Positions 53,528 through 62,196 of a stretch of DNA of 64,000 nt are shown one piece after another. The number at the start of each line of letters is the position of its first letter. Within the stretch, counting starts at the first letter, position 1. The position numbers were made by a program, and so were the translations under genes. Below the pieces are notes generated by a model that did no database searches, was not told where the DNA came from, and saw nothing but the letters and a program-made list of their open reading frames with translations. The DNA is from a bacterium HR29 (GTDB taxonomy: Bacteria > Chloroflexota > Dehalococcoidia > Tepidiformales > Tepidiformaceae): NCBI GenBank assembly GCA_002898215.1, contig BEIF01000001.1:967602-1031601 (forward strand), read 5' to 3'.

Positions 53528-54548
53528 GGGCGGCGGCCAGATCCTCCGCACCGCGCTCGCCCTGGCGATGGTGCGCGGCGAGCCCGTACGCGTCGTCCGC
53601 ATCCGCGCGGGCCGACCGAATCCGGGGCTGGCAGCCCAGCACCTCGCGACCGTGCTCGCCTGCCAGCGCATCGTAGGCGCCGAGGTCGAAGGTGCCCGGC
53701 TCGGTTCGCTGGAGCTCACCTTCGCGCCGCGGCGCCGCCCCGAAGCGGGCACGTACCGATTCGATATCGGCGCCGCCCGAAAGGGCGGGAGCGCCGGCGC
53801 AGCCACGCTCCTCGCCCAGACCGTGGCGATTCCACTTTCCTTCGCGGAAGCCCCGAGCCTGGTCGAGATCAGGGGTGGAACCCACGTTCCGTGGAGCCCG
53901 ACCGGCGATTACGTCGCACAGGTTTGGGCGCCGGCGCTGGCGCGGCTCGGCTATCGCGCGACCGTGCGCGCCCTCCGCCCCGGGTGGTATCCCGCTGGTG
54001 GAGGCCGGCTCGTCCTCGAGGTCGGACCCGCGCGGCCTCGGGCATGGCACTCCCGAGGGCGCGGGCCGCTCCGGCGCGTCTCCGTCTTCGCCCTCGCTTC
54101 CCGGCTGCCGGAGCATGTGCCCCAGCGGATGGCCGACCAGGTGCGGCGGAGGCTCGCTCCGCTCGGGGTGCCCATCGAGGCATCCTCGGCGGTGAGCGAC
54201 GCATCGTCCGCTGGAGCGGCGGTCACCGTTGTCCTGAGGTTCGAGCACACGTCGGCCGGGTTTTCGACCCTGGGCGAACGCGGCTTGCCGTCGGAGCGGG
54301 TCGCCGACCGGGCCTGCGACGAAGCGGCGGCGTTCCTCGAGGGGATTGCCGACGTGGACGAACACCTCGCCGACCAGCTCGTGCTCCCGGCCGCCCTCGG
54401 CGAGGGGGAGACCCGCTTCACCGCGCCACGGGTGACAGGCCACCTGGAGGCGAACGCGTACGTTATCGAGGCGTTCGGCGCGGCAGAGGTCTCTCTGGCG
54501 CCCGGCCCCGGCGGCACCGTCGAGGTGCGGATTCGGCCGAAGGGCTAG
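53499..54548 (+). CDS. rtcA: RNA 3'-terminal phosphate cyclase
   Basis: A 349-residue RtcA enzyme that turns RNA 3'-phosphates into 2',3'-cyclic phosphates with ATP. The family start IDGSYGEGGGQILRTALALA and the catalytic His in VDEHLADQLVLPAALG (near 290) are present. The gene overlaps the flippase-like gene by 29 bp. No ligase rtcB or regulator rtcR is nearby, unlike the enterobacterial operon. Confidence 0.94.
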   Translation: MRTIDGSYGEGGGQILRTALALAMVRGEPVRVVRIRAGRPNPGLAAQHLATVLACQRIVGAEVEGARLGSLELTFAPRRRPEAGTYRFDIGAARKGGSAGAATLLAQTVAIPLSFAEAPSLVEIRGGTHVPWSPTGDYVAQVWAPALARLGYRATVRALRPGWYPAGGGRLVLEVGPARPRAWHSRGRGPLRRVSVFALASRLPEHVPQRMADQVRRRLAPLGVPIEASSAVSDASSAGAAVTVVLRFEHTSAGFSTLGERGLPSERVADRACDEAAAFLEGIADVDEHLADQLVLPAALGEGETRFTAPRVTGHLEANAYVIEAFGAAEVSLAPGPGGTVEVRIRPKG

Positions 54549-55234
54549 CTCGTCGCGGCGCGGCGGTCGGCCAGCGACCGGAAGCGCTCCCAATCGACGC
54601 TGACGAAAATGCCCTCCGCCTCGGCGCAGAGGGTGCCGCCGGCATGGAGCGTGCCCCGGGTGAAGATCTTCCGTCCCTCCACCCGCTCGATCCAGCCTTC
54701 GAAGCGCACCTCCTGATGCAGCGGGGTAGGGCTGCGGTAGCGGACCGTAAGCGTGCCCGTCATGCCGGGCTTACCGCTCAGGGTTTGGGCCATCCCCAGC
54801 ACCTCGTCGAACGAGGCGGCGACCCACCCGCCGTGGAGGTGACCTGGCGGCCCTTCGTACGCCTGGCCGTAAATCGCGGTGCCCACCACCCGTCCATTCT
54901 CGACCCGCAGGCGCAGGGGCGGAGCGACGGGATTCGCCATGCCGATGATGGGGCTGTTGTCGAACATGGCCTTGGGGGAGTCGCTCGTCGCCGTCTCCGC
55001 GAAGCCCCAGAGCCGCCGTCCCCTCGGCAGCTCTCCGAGCTCGGCCGCGACGCGCTCCACCTGTTCGGCTGCCGCATCCAGGTCCGCCTCGCTCGCCTCG
55101 GTATCGGAAAGGATATCGATGACCTGCCGCACCGCCGCCGCAAGCCGGACCAGGGCGCGCCACTGACCGGCAGGCGGGAGTTCATCGGGAACCCAACGGG
55201 CGAGGTTGAGGCGCGGGTCGCGGGAGGTGTCCAC
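54545..55234 (-). CDS. PaaI/hotdog-fold thioesterase family protein
   Basis: A 229-residue protein with a helical N-terminal part (about 1-80) and a C-terminal hotdog domain. The thioesterase segment GHLHGGWVAASFDEVLGMA (about 131-149) carries the usual catalytic acidic residue after the central helix. It probably hydrolyses an acyl-CoA. GTG start. Its 3' end overlaps rtcA by 4 bp on the opposite strand. Confidence 0.87.
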   Translation of the reverse strand: MDTSRDPRLNLARWVPDELPPAGQWRALVRLAAAVRQVIDILSDTEASEADLDAAAEQVERVAAELGELPRGRRLWGFAETATSDSPKAMFDNSPIIGMANPVAPPLRLRVENGRVVGTAIYGQAYEGPPGHLHGGWVAASFDEVLGMAQTLSGKPGMTGTLTVRYRSPTPLHQEVRFEGWIERVEGRKIFTRGTLHAGGTLCAEAEGIFVSVDWERFRSLADRRAATS

Positions 55235-55298
55235 GGGGCGTAGGGTATCGGCTCGGGGCCGCGAGGCTCCAGCGGAGCCGTGTGCGCGGCCGTCTCGT

Positions 55299-55373
55299 TG
55301 GTACCCCCGGCAGGAGTCGAACCTGCGCGCGCGGTTTAGGAAACCGCTGCTCTATCCGCTGAGCTACGGGGGC
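55299..55373 (-). tRNA. tRNA-Arg (anticodon CCU)
   Basis: A complete cloverleaf: acceptor stem GCCCCCG/CGGGGGT (a G-U first pair), D arm GCTC/GAGC, anticodon stem GCGGT/ACCGC with loop TTCCTAA, T arm GCAGG TTCGACT CCTGC, and an encoded CCA end. The anticodon CCU reads AGG. Confidence 0.97.
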
Positions 55374-55697
55374 ACCCGATAGCAGGGTAGCGCGCAACGC
55401 AGCGGGTGTCTCCGTGACCCAGGCGGAACGCCAGCAGCACTGTTCAGCCGATGGCGGCCGAACGGCACGCGACACCGCGACGGTTTGGAAAGCGCCCCGC
55501 AGGAGGGGACGGCCTCGAACTCATGTGCGAACCCCGACCGTCACCACGGGCAGTGGCGCGGGTGGTCGCGACTCCGAGCCGGCGACACCCCCTCACCCCG
55601 CCGCAAGCCGCTATCCCCTCCGCACGAGGTCCTCGCTCGACGGTGGCCCGCCCTTGGCACGAGCCCCGCCGGCGCCGGGCTTGGTATCGTGGAGAGG
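55374..55697. other. Intergenic region between tRNA-Arg and the acyl-CoA synthetase gene
   Basis: No gene supported. GAGACA (55412-55407) and TACCCT (55389-55384), 17 bp apart on the minus strand, are a plausible tRNA promoter. TGG-TATCGT (55682-55690) on the plus strand precedes the next gene. The rest shows nothing I can interpret. Confidence 0.5.
55682..55690 (+). promoter_or_regulatory. Extended -10 promoter of the acyl-CoA synthetase fusion, leaderless geometry
   Basis: TGG followed by TATCGT (55685-55690) ends seven bases before the ATG. GGAGAGG between them is too close to the ATG for a normal ribosome binding site. Confidence 0.4.
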
Positions 55698-58433
55698 ATG
55701 GAGGAGCGCGAGGCGGCTCCGGCAACCGGGCTCCGTGTCCGCCCCTATCGAGAAACGGACGTCGTGCTACGTGACGGCACGACGGTGCACGTCCGGGCCG
55801 CCCGCCCGGACGACGCCGAGAAGGTGGCGGCCTTCTACCGCTCCCTCAGCCCGATCTCCCGGCACCTCCGGTTCTTCTCCGTGGGGAAGGGCGTCCTCCA
55901 GGAGCGCGCCGAACTCGACTGCCAGGTCGATTACGTCAATCGGCTCACGCTGCTCGCCACCGCCGGTCCTGAGGCGGAGATCGTGGGCGTCGCCTCGTAC
56001 GTCCGCACCGGCCCTGACCGAGCGGAGGTCGCCTTCGCCGTGTCGGACCGCCTCCAGGGGCGAGGACTGGGCACGCTGCTCCTGGCGCACCTGGCGCAGG
56101 CGGCAGCGGCCCACGGCATCGCCACCTTCGAGGGCGTGATGCTGCCGGAGAACTACCGGATGCTCGACGTCCTCGAGCAGTCCGGTTTCCCCCTCCAGCT
56201 CCGACCCACGCTCGACGAGATCGCGTTCACGATGCCCACGTCCTTCACGCCGGAGGCCATCGAGCGCTTCGAGCGGCGGGAGCAGCTCGCCGCCATCGCC
56301 GCGCTCGAGGCGATCCTCCGTCCGCGATCGGTGGCCGTGATCGGCGCGTCTCGCCAGCGGGGCACCGTCTCCGGTGAGCTCTTCCACAACCTGCTCGATT
56401 TCGGCTTTCAAGGCCCGGTCTACCCCGTGAACCGGAACGCGCGGGTCGTGCAATCGGTTCTCGCCTACCCATCGATCGAAGACGTTCCCGAGCCCGTTGA
56501 CCTCGCCATCATCGCCGTCCCGGCCGAGGCAGTGGCGGAAGCAGCCGACGCCTGCGGACGCCGCGGCGTTCGCGCCATCGTCGTCATCTCCTCGGGCTTC
56601 GCCGAAGTTGGACCGGAGGGGAGGCGCCGGCAAGAGGAACTGGTCGAGATCTGCCGGCGGTACGGCATGCGCCTGGTGGGTCCGAACTGCATGGGGGTCA
56701 TCAACACGGACGAATCGGTCCGTCTCAACGCCACCTTCGGCCCGAAGCCGCCGCGGGTAGGGCGCATCGGGTTCGCCTCCCAGAGCGGCGCGCTCGGCCT
56801 CGCGATCATCGACTACGCGGCTACGCTCGGGCTGGGCCTCTCGAGCTTCGTCTCCCTAGGGAACAAGGCGGACATCTCCGCCAACGACCTGCTGAACTTC
56901 TGGGAGACGGACCCGCAGACCGACACCATCCTGCTGTACGTCGAATCGTTCGGGAACCCGCGGAAATTCGGCCGCATCGCTCGCCGCGTGGCCCGACGGA
57001 AGCCGATCGTGGCGGTGAAGGCCGGCCGTTCCACTGCAGGAACCCGGGCGGCAGCCTCCCACACCGGCGCGCTGCTGGCCGCGGCCGACATCCGGGTCGA
57101 CGCGCTCTTCCGGCACTCGGGCGTCATCCGCACCGACACCCTGGAGGAGATGTTCGACGTCGCGAGCCTGTTGACGCATCAGCCGCTGCCGAAGGGTCGG
57201 CGACTGGCAATCGTGACCAACGTCGGCGGTCCGGCCATCCTGGCGGCCGACGCGGCCGAGGCCGCCGGGCTCCAGCTTCCCGAGTTCTCCGAAGGGACGG
57301 CGGCGAAGCTGCGCGCGGGCCTCCTGCCCGAGGCGAGCGTTGTCAACCCGGTCGACCTCACGGCGCCCGCCACCGCGGAGCACTTCGCGCACGCCCTCCG
57401 AACGCTGGCGGAGGCGAGCGAGGTCGATGCTCTCGTGGCCATCTACCTCCCGCCGCTGGAGAGCGACCCCCAGGCCATCGCGGAGCGCATCGAGGAAGCG
57501 GCTGCGCTCGCGCGCGAACGAGGGAAGCCGCTCGCCGCCGTCTTCATGACGGCCGGCGGGCCGCCCCCCTCGCTACGGCGCGCCGGCATCCCCACCTACA
57601 CCTTCCCCGAAGGTGCCGTCCGTGCCCTGGCGCGCGTGGCCGACTACGCCGCGTGGCTCGCAGTACCCGAACGGGAGCCGCCAGCTCTCACCGTGCGCCG
57701 GAACGAGGCGATGGCGCTGGTGGCGCAAGCGCTCGGGCGAGGAGGCGGGTGGCTGCCGTGGGAGGACACCCTCCGGCTGCTGGAGTGCTACGGCATTCCC
57801 CTGGTCCCCTGCCGCTTCGCGGCGACGCCAGCCGAGGCACGGGCAGCAGCGGAGGCGCTGGCGCAGACGCCCCTGGTCGTGAAGGCGGTGGCGCCCGGGC
57901 TCGTCCACAAGACGGAACGTGCCGCCGTCCGCGTGAACCTGCGCAGCCCGGCCGAGGTCGAGCTCGCCGCCGAGCGCATGGCCGCCGACCTCGAGGCAGC
58001 GGGATTCCAACAGGTGCGATTCGTCGTCCAGCCCCACCTCTCGGGTACGGAAGTGCTCGTGGGCGGCCTCTTCGACAGCCAGTTCGGGCCCATCGTCGTG
58101 GCAGCCACCGGCGGGATCTTCGCCGAGGTGTTCCACGACCTCAGCATGCGCCTCGCGCCCGTCGACCGGGAGGAGGCGCTCGCCATGCTGGCCGAGCTCC
58201 GGGGTTACCCGCTCCTCACCGGCGCGCGGGGGCGACCGCCAGCGGACCTCGACGCCCTGGCAGACATCATCGTGCGTCTCGGAAAGTTGGTCGAAGAGAT
58301 CCCCGAAGTGGCGGAGATCGACCTCAACCCTGTTTTCGCCGGGCCCGACGGCGCCTGGGTGGCCGATGCCCGCGCGCGCGTCCAGGCAGCGGCGCCTCCG
58401 CCGCCACCGGGCGTTCCCAGCGACACGGCCTGA
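55698..58433 (+). CDS. GNAT acetyltransferase fused to ADP-forming acyl-CoA synthetase (Pat-like)
   Basis: A 911-residue fusion. The N-terminal GNAT domain (about 30-190; AFAVSDRLQGRGLGTLLLAH is motif A) is followed by a CoA-binding domain (SVAVIGASRQRGTVSG, about 215-230), a succinyl-CoA-ligase-like domain and a C-terminal ATP-grasp domain (from about 680). Protein lysine acetyltransferases of the Pat type have these parts; here the GNAT is N-terminal, as in actinobacterial forms. The segment ASHTGALLAA keeps a His where an active phospho-His is expected, so real synthetase activity is possible. ATG 55698 is preferred; GTG 55689 is an alternative. Confidence 0.88.
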   Translation: MEEREAAPATGLRVRPYRETDVVLRDGTTVHVRAARPDDAEKVAAFYRSLSPISRHLRFFSVGKGVLQERAELDCQVDYVNRLTLLATAGPEAEIVGVASYVRTGPDRAEVAFAVSDRLQGRGLGTLLLAHLAQAAAAHGIATFEGVMLPENYRMLDVLEQSGFPLQLRPTLDEIAFTMPTSFTPEAIERFERREQLAAIAALEAILRPRSVAVIGASRQRGTVSGELFHNLLDFGFQGPVYPVNRNARVVQSVLAYPSIEDVPEPVDLAIIAVPAEAVAEAADACGRRGVRAIVVISSGFAEVGPEGRRRQEELVEICRRYGMRLVGPNCMGVINTDESVRLNATFGPKPPRVGRIGFASQSGALGLAIIDYAATLGLGLSSFVSLGNKADISANDLLNFWETDPQTDTILLYVESFGNPRKFGRIARRVARRKPIVAVKAGRSTAGTRAAASHTGALLAAADIRVDALFRHSGVIRTDTLEEMFDVASLLTHQPLPKGRRLAIVTNVGGPAILAADAAEAAGLQLPEFSEGTAAKLRAGLLPEASVVNPVDLTAPATAEHFAHALRTLAEASEVDALVAIYLPPLESDPQAIAERIEEAAALARERGKPLAAVFMTAGGPPPSLRRAGIPTYTFPEGAVRALARVADYAAWLAVPEREPPALTVRRNEAMALVAQALGRGGGWLPWEDTLRLLECYGIPLVPCRFAATPAEARAAAEALAQTPLVVKAVAPGLVHKTERAAVRVNLRSPAEVELAAERMAADLEAAGFQQVRFVVQPHLSGTEVLVGGLFDSQFGPIVVAATGGIFAEVFHDLSMRLAPVDREEALAMLAELRGYPLLTGARGRPPADLDALADIIVRLGKLVEEIPEVAEIDLNPVFAGPDGAWVADARARVQAAAPPPPPGVPSDTA

Positions 58434-58437
58434 GCGC

Positions 58438-59388
58438 TCAGAGGTCTCGAACGGCGGGAACGATCTCGGAGGCGATGTACTCCGGCACCTCGTCGGAATC
58501 GAAGTCGAAGTGCTGGAGCTGGACCTCCTCCACGCCGAGCTCGGCGAGACGGCCGAGCCGGTCGATGACCTCGCCCGTGCCGCCGACGATGAGCCCCCGA
58601 GCCCGTGCCGCGTTCCGGAAGTCCTCGAGCGACATGCCCGGCGGCGCTCCGAACATCGTCATGATCGTGCGTGTCGCGTGGTCGAGGGCCCGCTGGTCGG
58701 GGCCGATGATGGCGAAGGCCATCATCGAACGGCGGATGCCCGCCGGGTCGCGGCCCACCGCTTCGCAGTGCCGTTCGAGAACCTCCACCTTGGCCCGGTA
58801 GGCCTCGGGAGAGAGGTTCACGGCGTTCCATTCGTCCGCGTACAGCGCGACCAGTCGCAAGGTGCGCCGCTCGCCGCTGCCCCCGATGAGGATGGGGGGT
58901 TCCGGCTCGGGCTTCGGGCGCAGGTCCGCCCCCTCGAGCCGGTAATACTTGCCGTCGAAGTTCGCTGGCGATTCCGTCCACAACGACTTCGTCAGGCGGA
59001 TGGCCTCCTCGAGACGTTCGAAGCGCTCGCGAATCGGTGGGAAGGGAATGCCGTGGGCGCGATGCTCGGCTTCGTTCCACCCCGCGCCTAAACCCAGGAC
59101 GAAGCGCCCCCCGGAGAGAAGCTGAATTTGGGCCGCCATCCGGGCCACATTGACCGGATGCCGGAAGGTAACCGGCGTCACCAGCGGCCCGAAGCGGATG
59201 CTCCGGGTCTCCTTGGCGGCGACCACGAAGGAGAGGTACGCCTCCAGCGAGTCCCGTTGAGGACCGATGAAGAAGTGGTCAGAGCGGAACACGGTGGGAA
59301 AGCCCAGGCGCTCGGCCAGCGCGAGGATGTGCGACCAGCGCTCCCAGGTGAGGCCGTTCTGTCCTTCGATCATGAGGCCGATGCGCAT
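58438..59388 (-). CDS. LLM-class F420-dependent-type oxidoreductase
   Basis: A 316-residue luciferase-like enzyme (MRIGLMIEGQNGLTWERWSH at the start, VFRSDHFF near 34-41, LGLGAGWNEAEHRAHGI near 98-114). This form is close to the F420-dependent subgroup. It begins 21 nt after the livF stop on the same strand and is probably cotranscribed with the transporter, so it may act on the imported compound. Cofactor and substrate are inferred, not seen. Confidence 0.9.
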   Translation of the reverse strand: MRIGLMIEGQNGLTWERWSHILALAERLGFPTVFRSDHFFIGPQRDSLEAYLSFVVAAKETRSIRFGPLVTPVTFRHPVNVARMAAQIQLLSGGRFVLGLGAGWNEAEHRAHGIPFPPIRERFERLEEAIRLTKSLWTESPANFDGKYYRLEGADLRPKPEPEPPILIGGSGERRTLRLVALYADEWNAVNLSPEAYRAKVEVLERHCEAVGRDPAGIRRSMMAFAIIGPDQRALDHATRTIMTMFGAPPGMSLEDFRNAARARGLIVGGTGEVIDRLGRLAELGVEEVQLQHFDFDSDEVPEYIASEIVPAVRDL

Positions 59389-59409
59389 AGAAGGCCCTCC
59401 TTCGATTCG

Positions 59410-60120
59410 TCACAGCTCGCCGAGGTAGGCACGGCGGACGCCGTCGTTCCGAGCCAGCTCCGCTCCCGTGCCGGAGAGCACGATGGTACCCGATTCGAGA
59501 ACGTAGCCGCGGTCGGCGATCTCGAGGGCCGCGGCAGCGTTCTGCTCCACCAGGAGGATGGGCGTGCCCGCGGCCCGGATCTCGACGATCGTCTGGAAGA
59601 TGGCGTCCACGAGGAAGGGCGCGAGCCCCATCGACGGCTCGTCGAGGAGGAGCACCCTCGGCTTCGCCATGAGGGCGCGGCCGATGGCCAGCATCTGCTG
59701 TTCGCCGCCCGAGAGGGTCCCTGCCACCTGACCGAGCCGTTCGCGGAGGCGGGGGAAGAGAGCGAAGACGCGCTCCAGGTCCTCGAGGATGCCCGCGTCG
59801 CGCCGGCGGTGCGCCCCCAGGAGGAGGTTCTCCTTCACCGTGAGCGTGCCGAAGATGCCGCGCCCTTCGGGGACATGCGCGACCCCCACCGCTACGACCT
59901 CGTGGGGCTTCAGCCCGACGAGCGAACGGCCGGCGAAGCGGATATCGCCCTGCCGGGGGCGGATAAGCCCGGAAATGGCCCGGAGGGTGGTGGTCTTCCC
60001 CGCGCCGTTCGAGCCGATGAGGGTGACGATCTCGCCCTCGTCGAGGTGAAGGGAGATCCCCTTCACCGCCGTGATCGCCCCGTAGCCGGCAACCAGGCCC
60101 TCGACCTCAAGGAGTGCCAT
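59410..60120 (-). CDS. livF: Branched-chain amino-acid-type ABC transporter ATPase
   Basis: A 236-residue ATPase. Walker A is GSNGAGKTTT (about 36-45), the signature LSGGEQQMLAIGRAL (about 133-147), Walker B VLLLDEPS (about 154-161), and the last part is typical of LivF. ATG 60120 is preferred, with GAGG six bases upstream; a GTG two codons earlier is possible. It overlaps the end of livG by 14 bp. Confidence 0.93.
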   Translation of the reverse strand: MALLEVEGLVAGYGAITAVKGISLHLDEGEIVTLIGSNGAGKTTTLRAISGLIRPRQGDIRFAGRSLVGLKPHEVVAVGVAHVPEGRGIFGTLTVKENLLLGAHRRRDAGILEDLERVFALFPRLRERLGQVAGTLSGGEQQMLAIGRALMAKPRVLLLDEPSMGLAPFLVDAIFQTIVEIRAAGTPILLVEQNAAAALEIADRGYVLESGTIVLSGTGAELARNDGVRRAYLGEL

Positions 60121-61018
60121 GGCCACCTCGTAGCTGGCGGGCGAACTTCGTGCCGAGGTAGGCCTCGATGACCGCCGGGTCGCGCTGGACCGCCTCCGGG
60201 GGGCCCTCGGCGATCTTCCGGCCGTAGTCGAGGACGGTGACCTCCTCGCAGATCCCCATCACCACGCGCATCTGGTGTTCGATGAGGATGATCGTCAGGC
60301 CGTACTCCTCCCGAAGGCGGCGGATGAGGTCCATCATCGCCAGCGTTTCGCCGGGATTCATCCCCGCCGTGGGCTCGTCGAGGAGGAGGAGCCGAGGGCG
60401 AGACGCCAGCGCTCGGGCGAGCTCCAGCCGGCGCTGGTCCCCGTACGGCAGGTTTCGAGCCAGCTCGTTCTCGCGACCGCGCAGCCCCACCGCCTCGAGG
60501 AGCCGACGGGCGCGCTCCACAGCCTCTCGCTCCGCGCGAATCCACGCCGGCGGGCGAACCAGCGCCCCGGCGATCTCCACGAGGCTGCTCACCACGCCGC
60601 CCGGAAGGCCGCGGAGCTGTGCGGCGACCTCGGCCAAGCGCTGCTCATGGCGTCGCCGCGGGCGCAGCTGGTCGGGACCCCCGACCGGGATCGTGCGGTG
60701 GGCGCCGACAAGCACATTCTCGATGACCGTCATGTTGGCGAAGAGCCGGATGTTCTGGAACGTCCGCGCGACGCCGAGCGCGGCCACGTGGTGCATCGGC
60801 ATGCCATCGATGCGTACGCCGTCGAGGAGGATGCTGCCCCCAGTGGGGCGGTAGAAGCCGGTGAGGCAGTTGAAGAGCGTCGTCTTCCCGGCGCCGTTCG
60901 GTCCGATGAGGCCCCGGATCTGGCCCGGCGGGACGGTCATGTCTACGGAATCGAGAGCGAGGAGCCCTTGGAAACGGACGCTGAGCCCCCTCACCTCGAG
61001 CAAGGGCCGCACGCTCAC
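60107..61018 (-). CDS. livG: Branched-chain amino-acid-type ABC transporter ATPase
   Basis: A 303-residue ATPase. Walker A is GPNGAGKTT, the signature has the LivG form LPYGDQRRLELARAL, and Walker B is LLLLDEPTAGMNP. The insert between Walker A and the signature is longer than in E. coli LivG (255 residues), with an Arg-rich stretch RPRRRHEQRLAEV. The GTG start overlaps the livM stop (GTGA). Confidence 0.93.
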   Translation of the reverse strand: MSVRPLLEVRGLSVRFQGLLALDSVDMTVPPGQIRGLIGPNGAGKTTLFNCLTGFYRPTGGSILLDGVRIDGMPMHHVAALGVARTFQNIRLFANMTVIENVLVGAHRTIPVGGPDQLRPRRRHEQRLAEVAAQLRGLPGGVVSSLVEIAGALVRPPAWIRAEREAVERARRLLEAVGLRGRENELARNLPYGDQRRLELARALASRPRLLLLDEPTAGMNPGETLAMMDLIRRLREEYGLTIILIEHQMRVVMGICEEVTVLDYGRKIAEGPPEAVQRDPAVIEAYLGTKFARQLRGGHGTP

Positions 61019-62196
61019 TGCGAGCCTCCCGCAGCGAGGGCGCTCGGTTCGGCCACCTCCGACGGCGGCGGCGCTTCGAACTCGAGCTTCCGCCGGCGGG
61101 AAGGGAAGAGGCCGCCCGGCCGCGCCACCATCACCGCCACCAGGAGCGCCCCGTAGATGATGAATCGTTTGTCGGCCACGAGCCGCCCCCACGTTTCCGG
61201 TTCGGGGACGCGCCAGACGCCGAAGGGTGCGAGCGCGTCGAGGGCGGCGAAGGGCGCGTCGAGTGCTGTGCGGAGCCAGCCGAGCCGTTCCAGAACGTCC
61301 GAGGTCTCGCGGAACTGGAGGAGCTCCGGCACACCGATGAGGATGAACGCCCCGAACACCACCCCCCAGGTGTTCCCCATCCCGCCGATGATCACCACGG
61401 CGAGCACGTTGATGGACACCTGCAATGTGAACGACGTGGGGTTGATGAACCCGATGTAGGAGGCGAAGAGGACTCCACCCACCGAGCCGACCGCTGCCCC
61501 CGTCGCGAAGGCGAGCAGTTTGTACTTGACCGTGTCGATACCCATGGCAGCGGCCACGTCCTCGTCCTCGCGGATCGCCTCCCAAGCCCGTCCGATGCGC
61601 GCATCGCGAAGGCGTGCGGAGAGGAAAGCGACTGCGACGGCCGTGACCAGGATGACGTAGTACCACTGCCACGGTTCGTCGATGCGCTGCCAGCCGGGCA
61701 CGGGCGGCTTCTCGATCGCCGCCAGCCCCTGGCTGCCGCCGGTGATGTCGCGAAGGTTGACCAGCAGGATGCGGATGATCTCTCCGAACCCGAGGGTGAC
61801 GATGGCGAGGTAGTCCCCTCGAAGCGGGAGCACGGGGAGCCCGAGGAGGAGGCCGACGAGGGCGCCGAGGAGCAGCGCCAGCGGGAGGATGACCCAGAAC
61901 TCCAGCCGGAGATCGACGGGCGACTGCGGCGAGGTCAGGATTCCCATCAGGTATGCGCCCGCGGCGAAGAAAGCGACGTAGCCGAGGTCGAGGAGTCCGG
62001 CGAACCCGACGACGATGTTCAGCCCGAGCCCCAGAACCACGTAGAGCCCGACCAGGAAGAACACGCGCAGCCACGGGTCGGTGAAGAAGGGAACCGCCGG
62101 GACGAGGGCGAAGAGCACGACCGCCGCGGCAGGGAGGAGGCGCCGGGCGACATCCCGCCGCGGCGGCACCTTCAGCCAGAGGCGAAGGTCAGGCAC
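61015..62196 (-). CDS. livM: Branched-chain amino-acid-type ABC transporter permease
   Basis: A 393-residue permease with about ten hydrophobic segments. The family block LGLGLNIVVGFAGLLDLGYV lies near 56-75 and the cytoplasmic loop IREDEDVAAAMGIDT near 210-224. GTG start. It overlaps livH by 8 bp. Confidence 0.93.
   Translation of the reverse strand: MPDLRLWLKVPPRRDVARRLLPAAAVVLFALVPAVPFFTDPWLRVFFLVGLYVVLGLGLNIVVGFAGLLDLGYVAFFAAGAYLMGILTSPQSPVDLRLEFWVILPLALLLGALVGLLLGLPVLPLRGDYLAIVTLGFGEIIRILLVNLRDITGGSQGLAAIEKPPVPGWQRIDEPWQWYYVILVTAVAVAFLSARLRDARIGRAWEAIREDEDVAAAMGIDTVKYKLLAFATGAAVGSVGGVLFASYIGFINPTSFTLQVSINVLAVVIIGGMGNTWGVVFGAFILIGVPELLQFRETSDVLERLGWLRTALDAPFAALDALAPFGVWRVPEPETWGRLVADKRFIIYGALLVAVMVARPGGLFPSRRRKLEFEAPPPSEVAEPSALAAGGSQ

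Noticed and set aside
55485-55697. N-terminal extension of the acyl-CoA synthetase fusion by about 70 residues
   Set aside because: The extra residues are low-complexity Arg/Pro/Ser without family similarity, and a plausible -10 lies just before the ATG at 55698.
58431-58440. Palindrome TGAGCGCTCA at the junction of the synthetase and LLM genes
   Set aside because: It consists of the two convergent stop codons and four bases between; too short for a terminator or a site.
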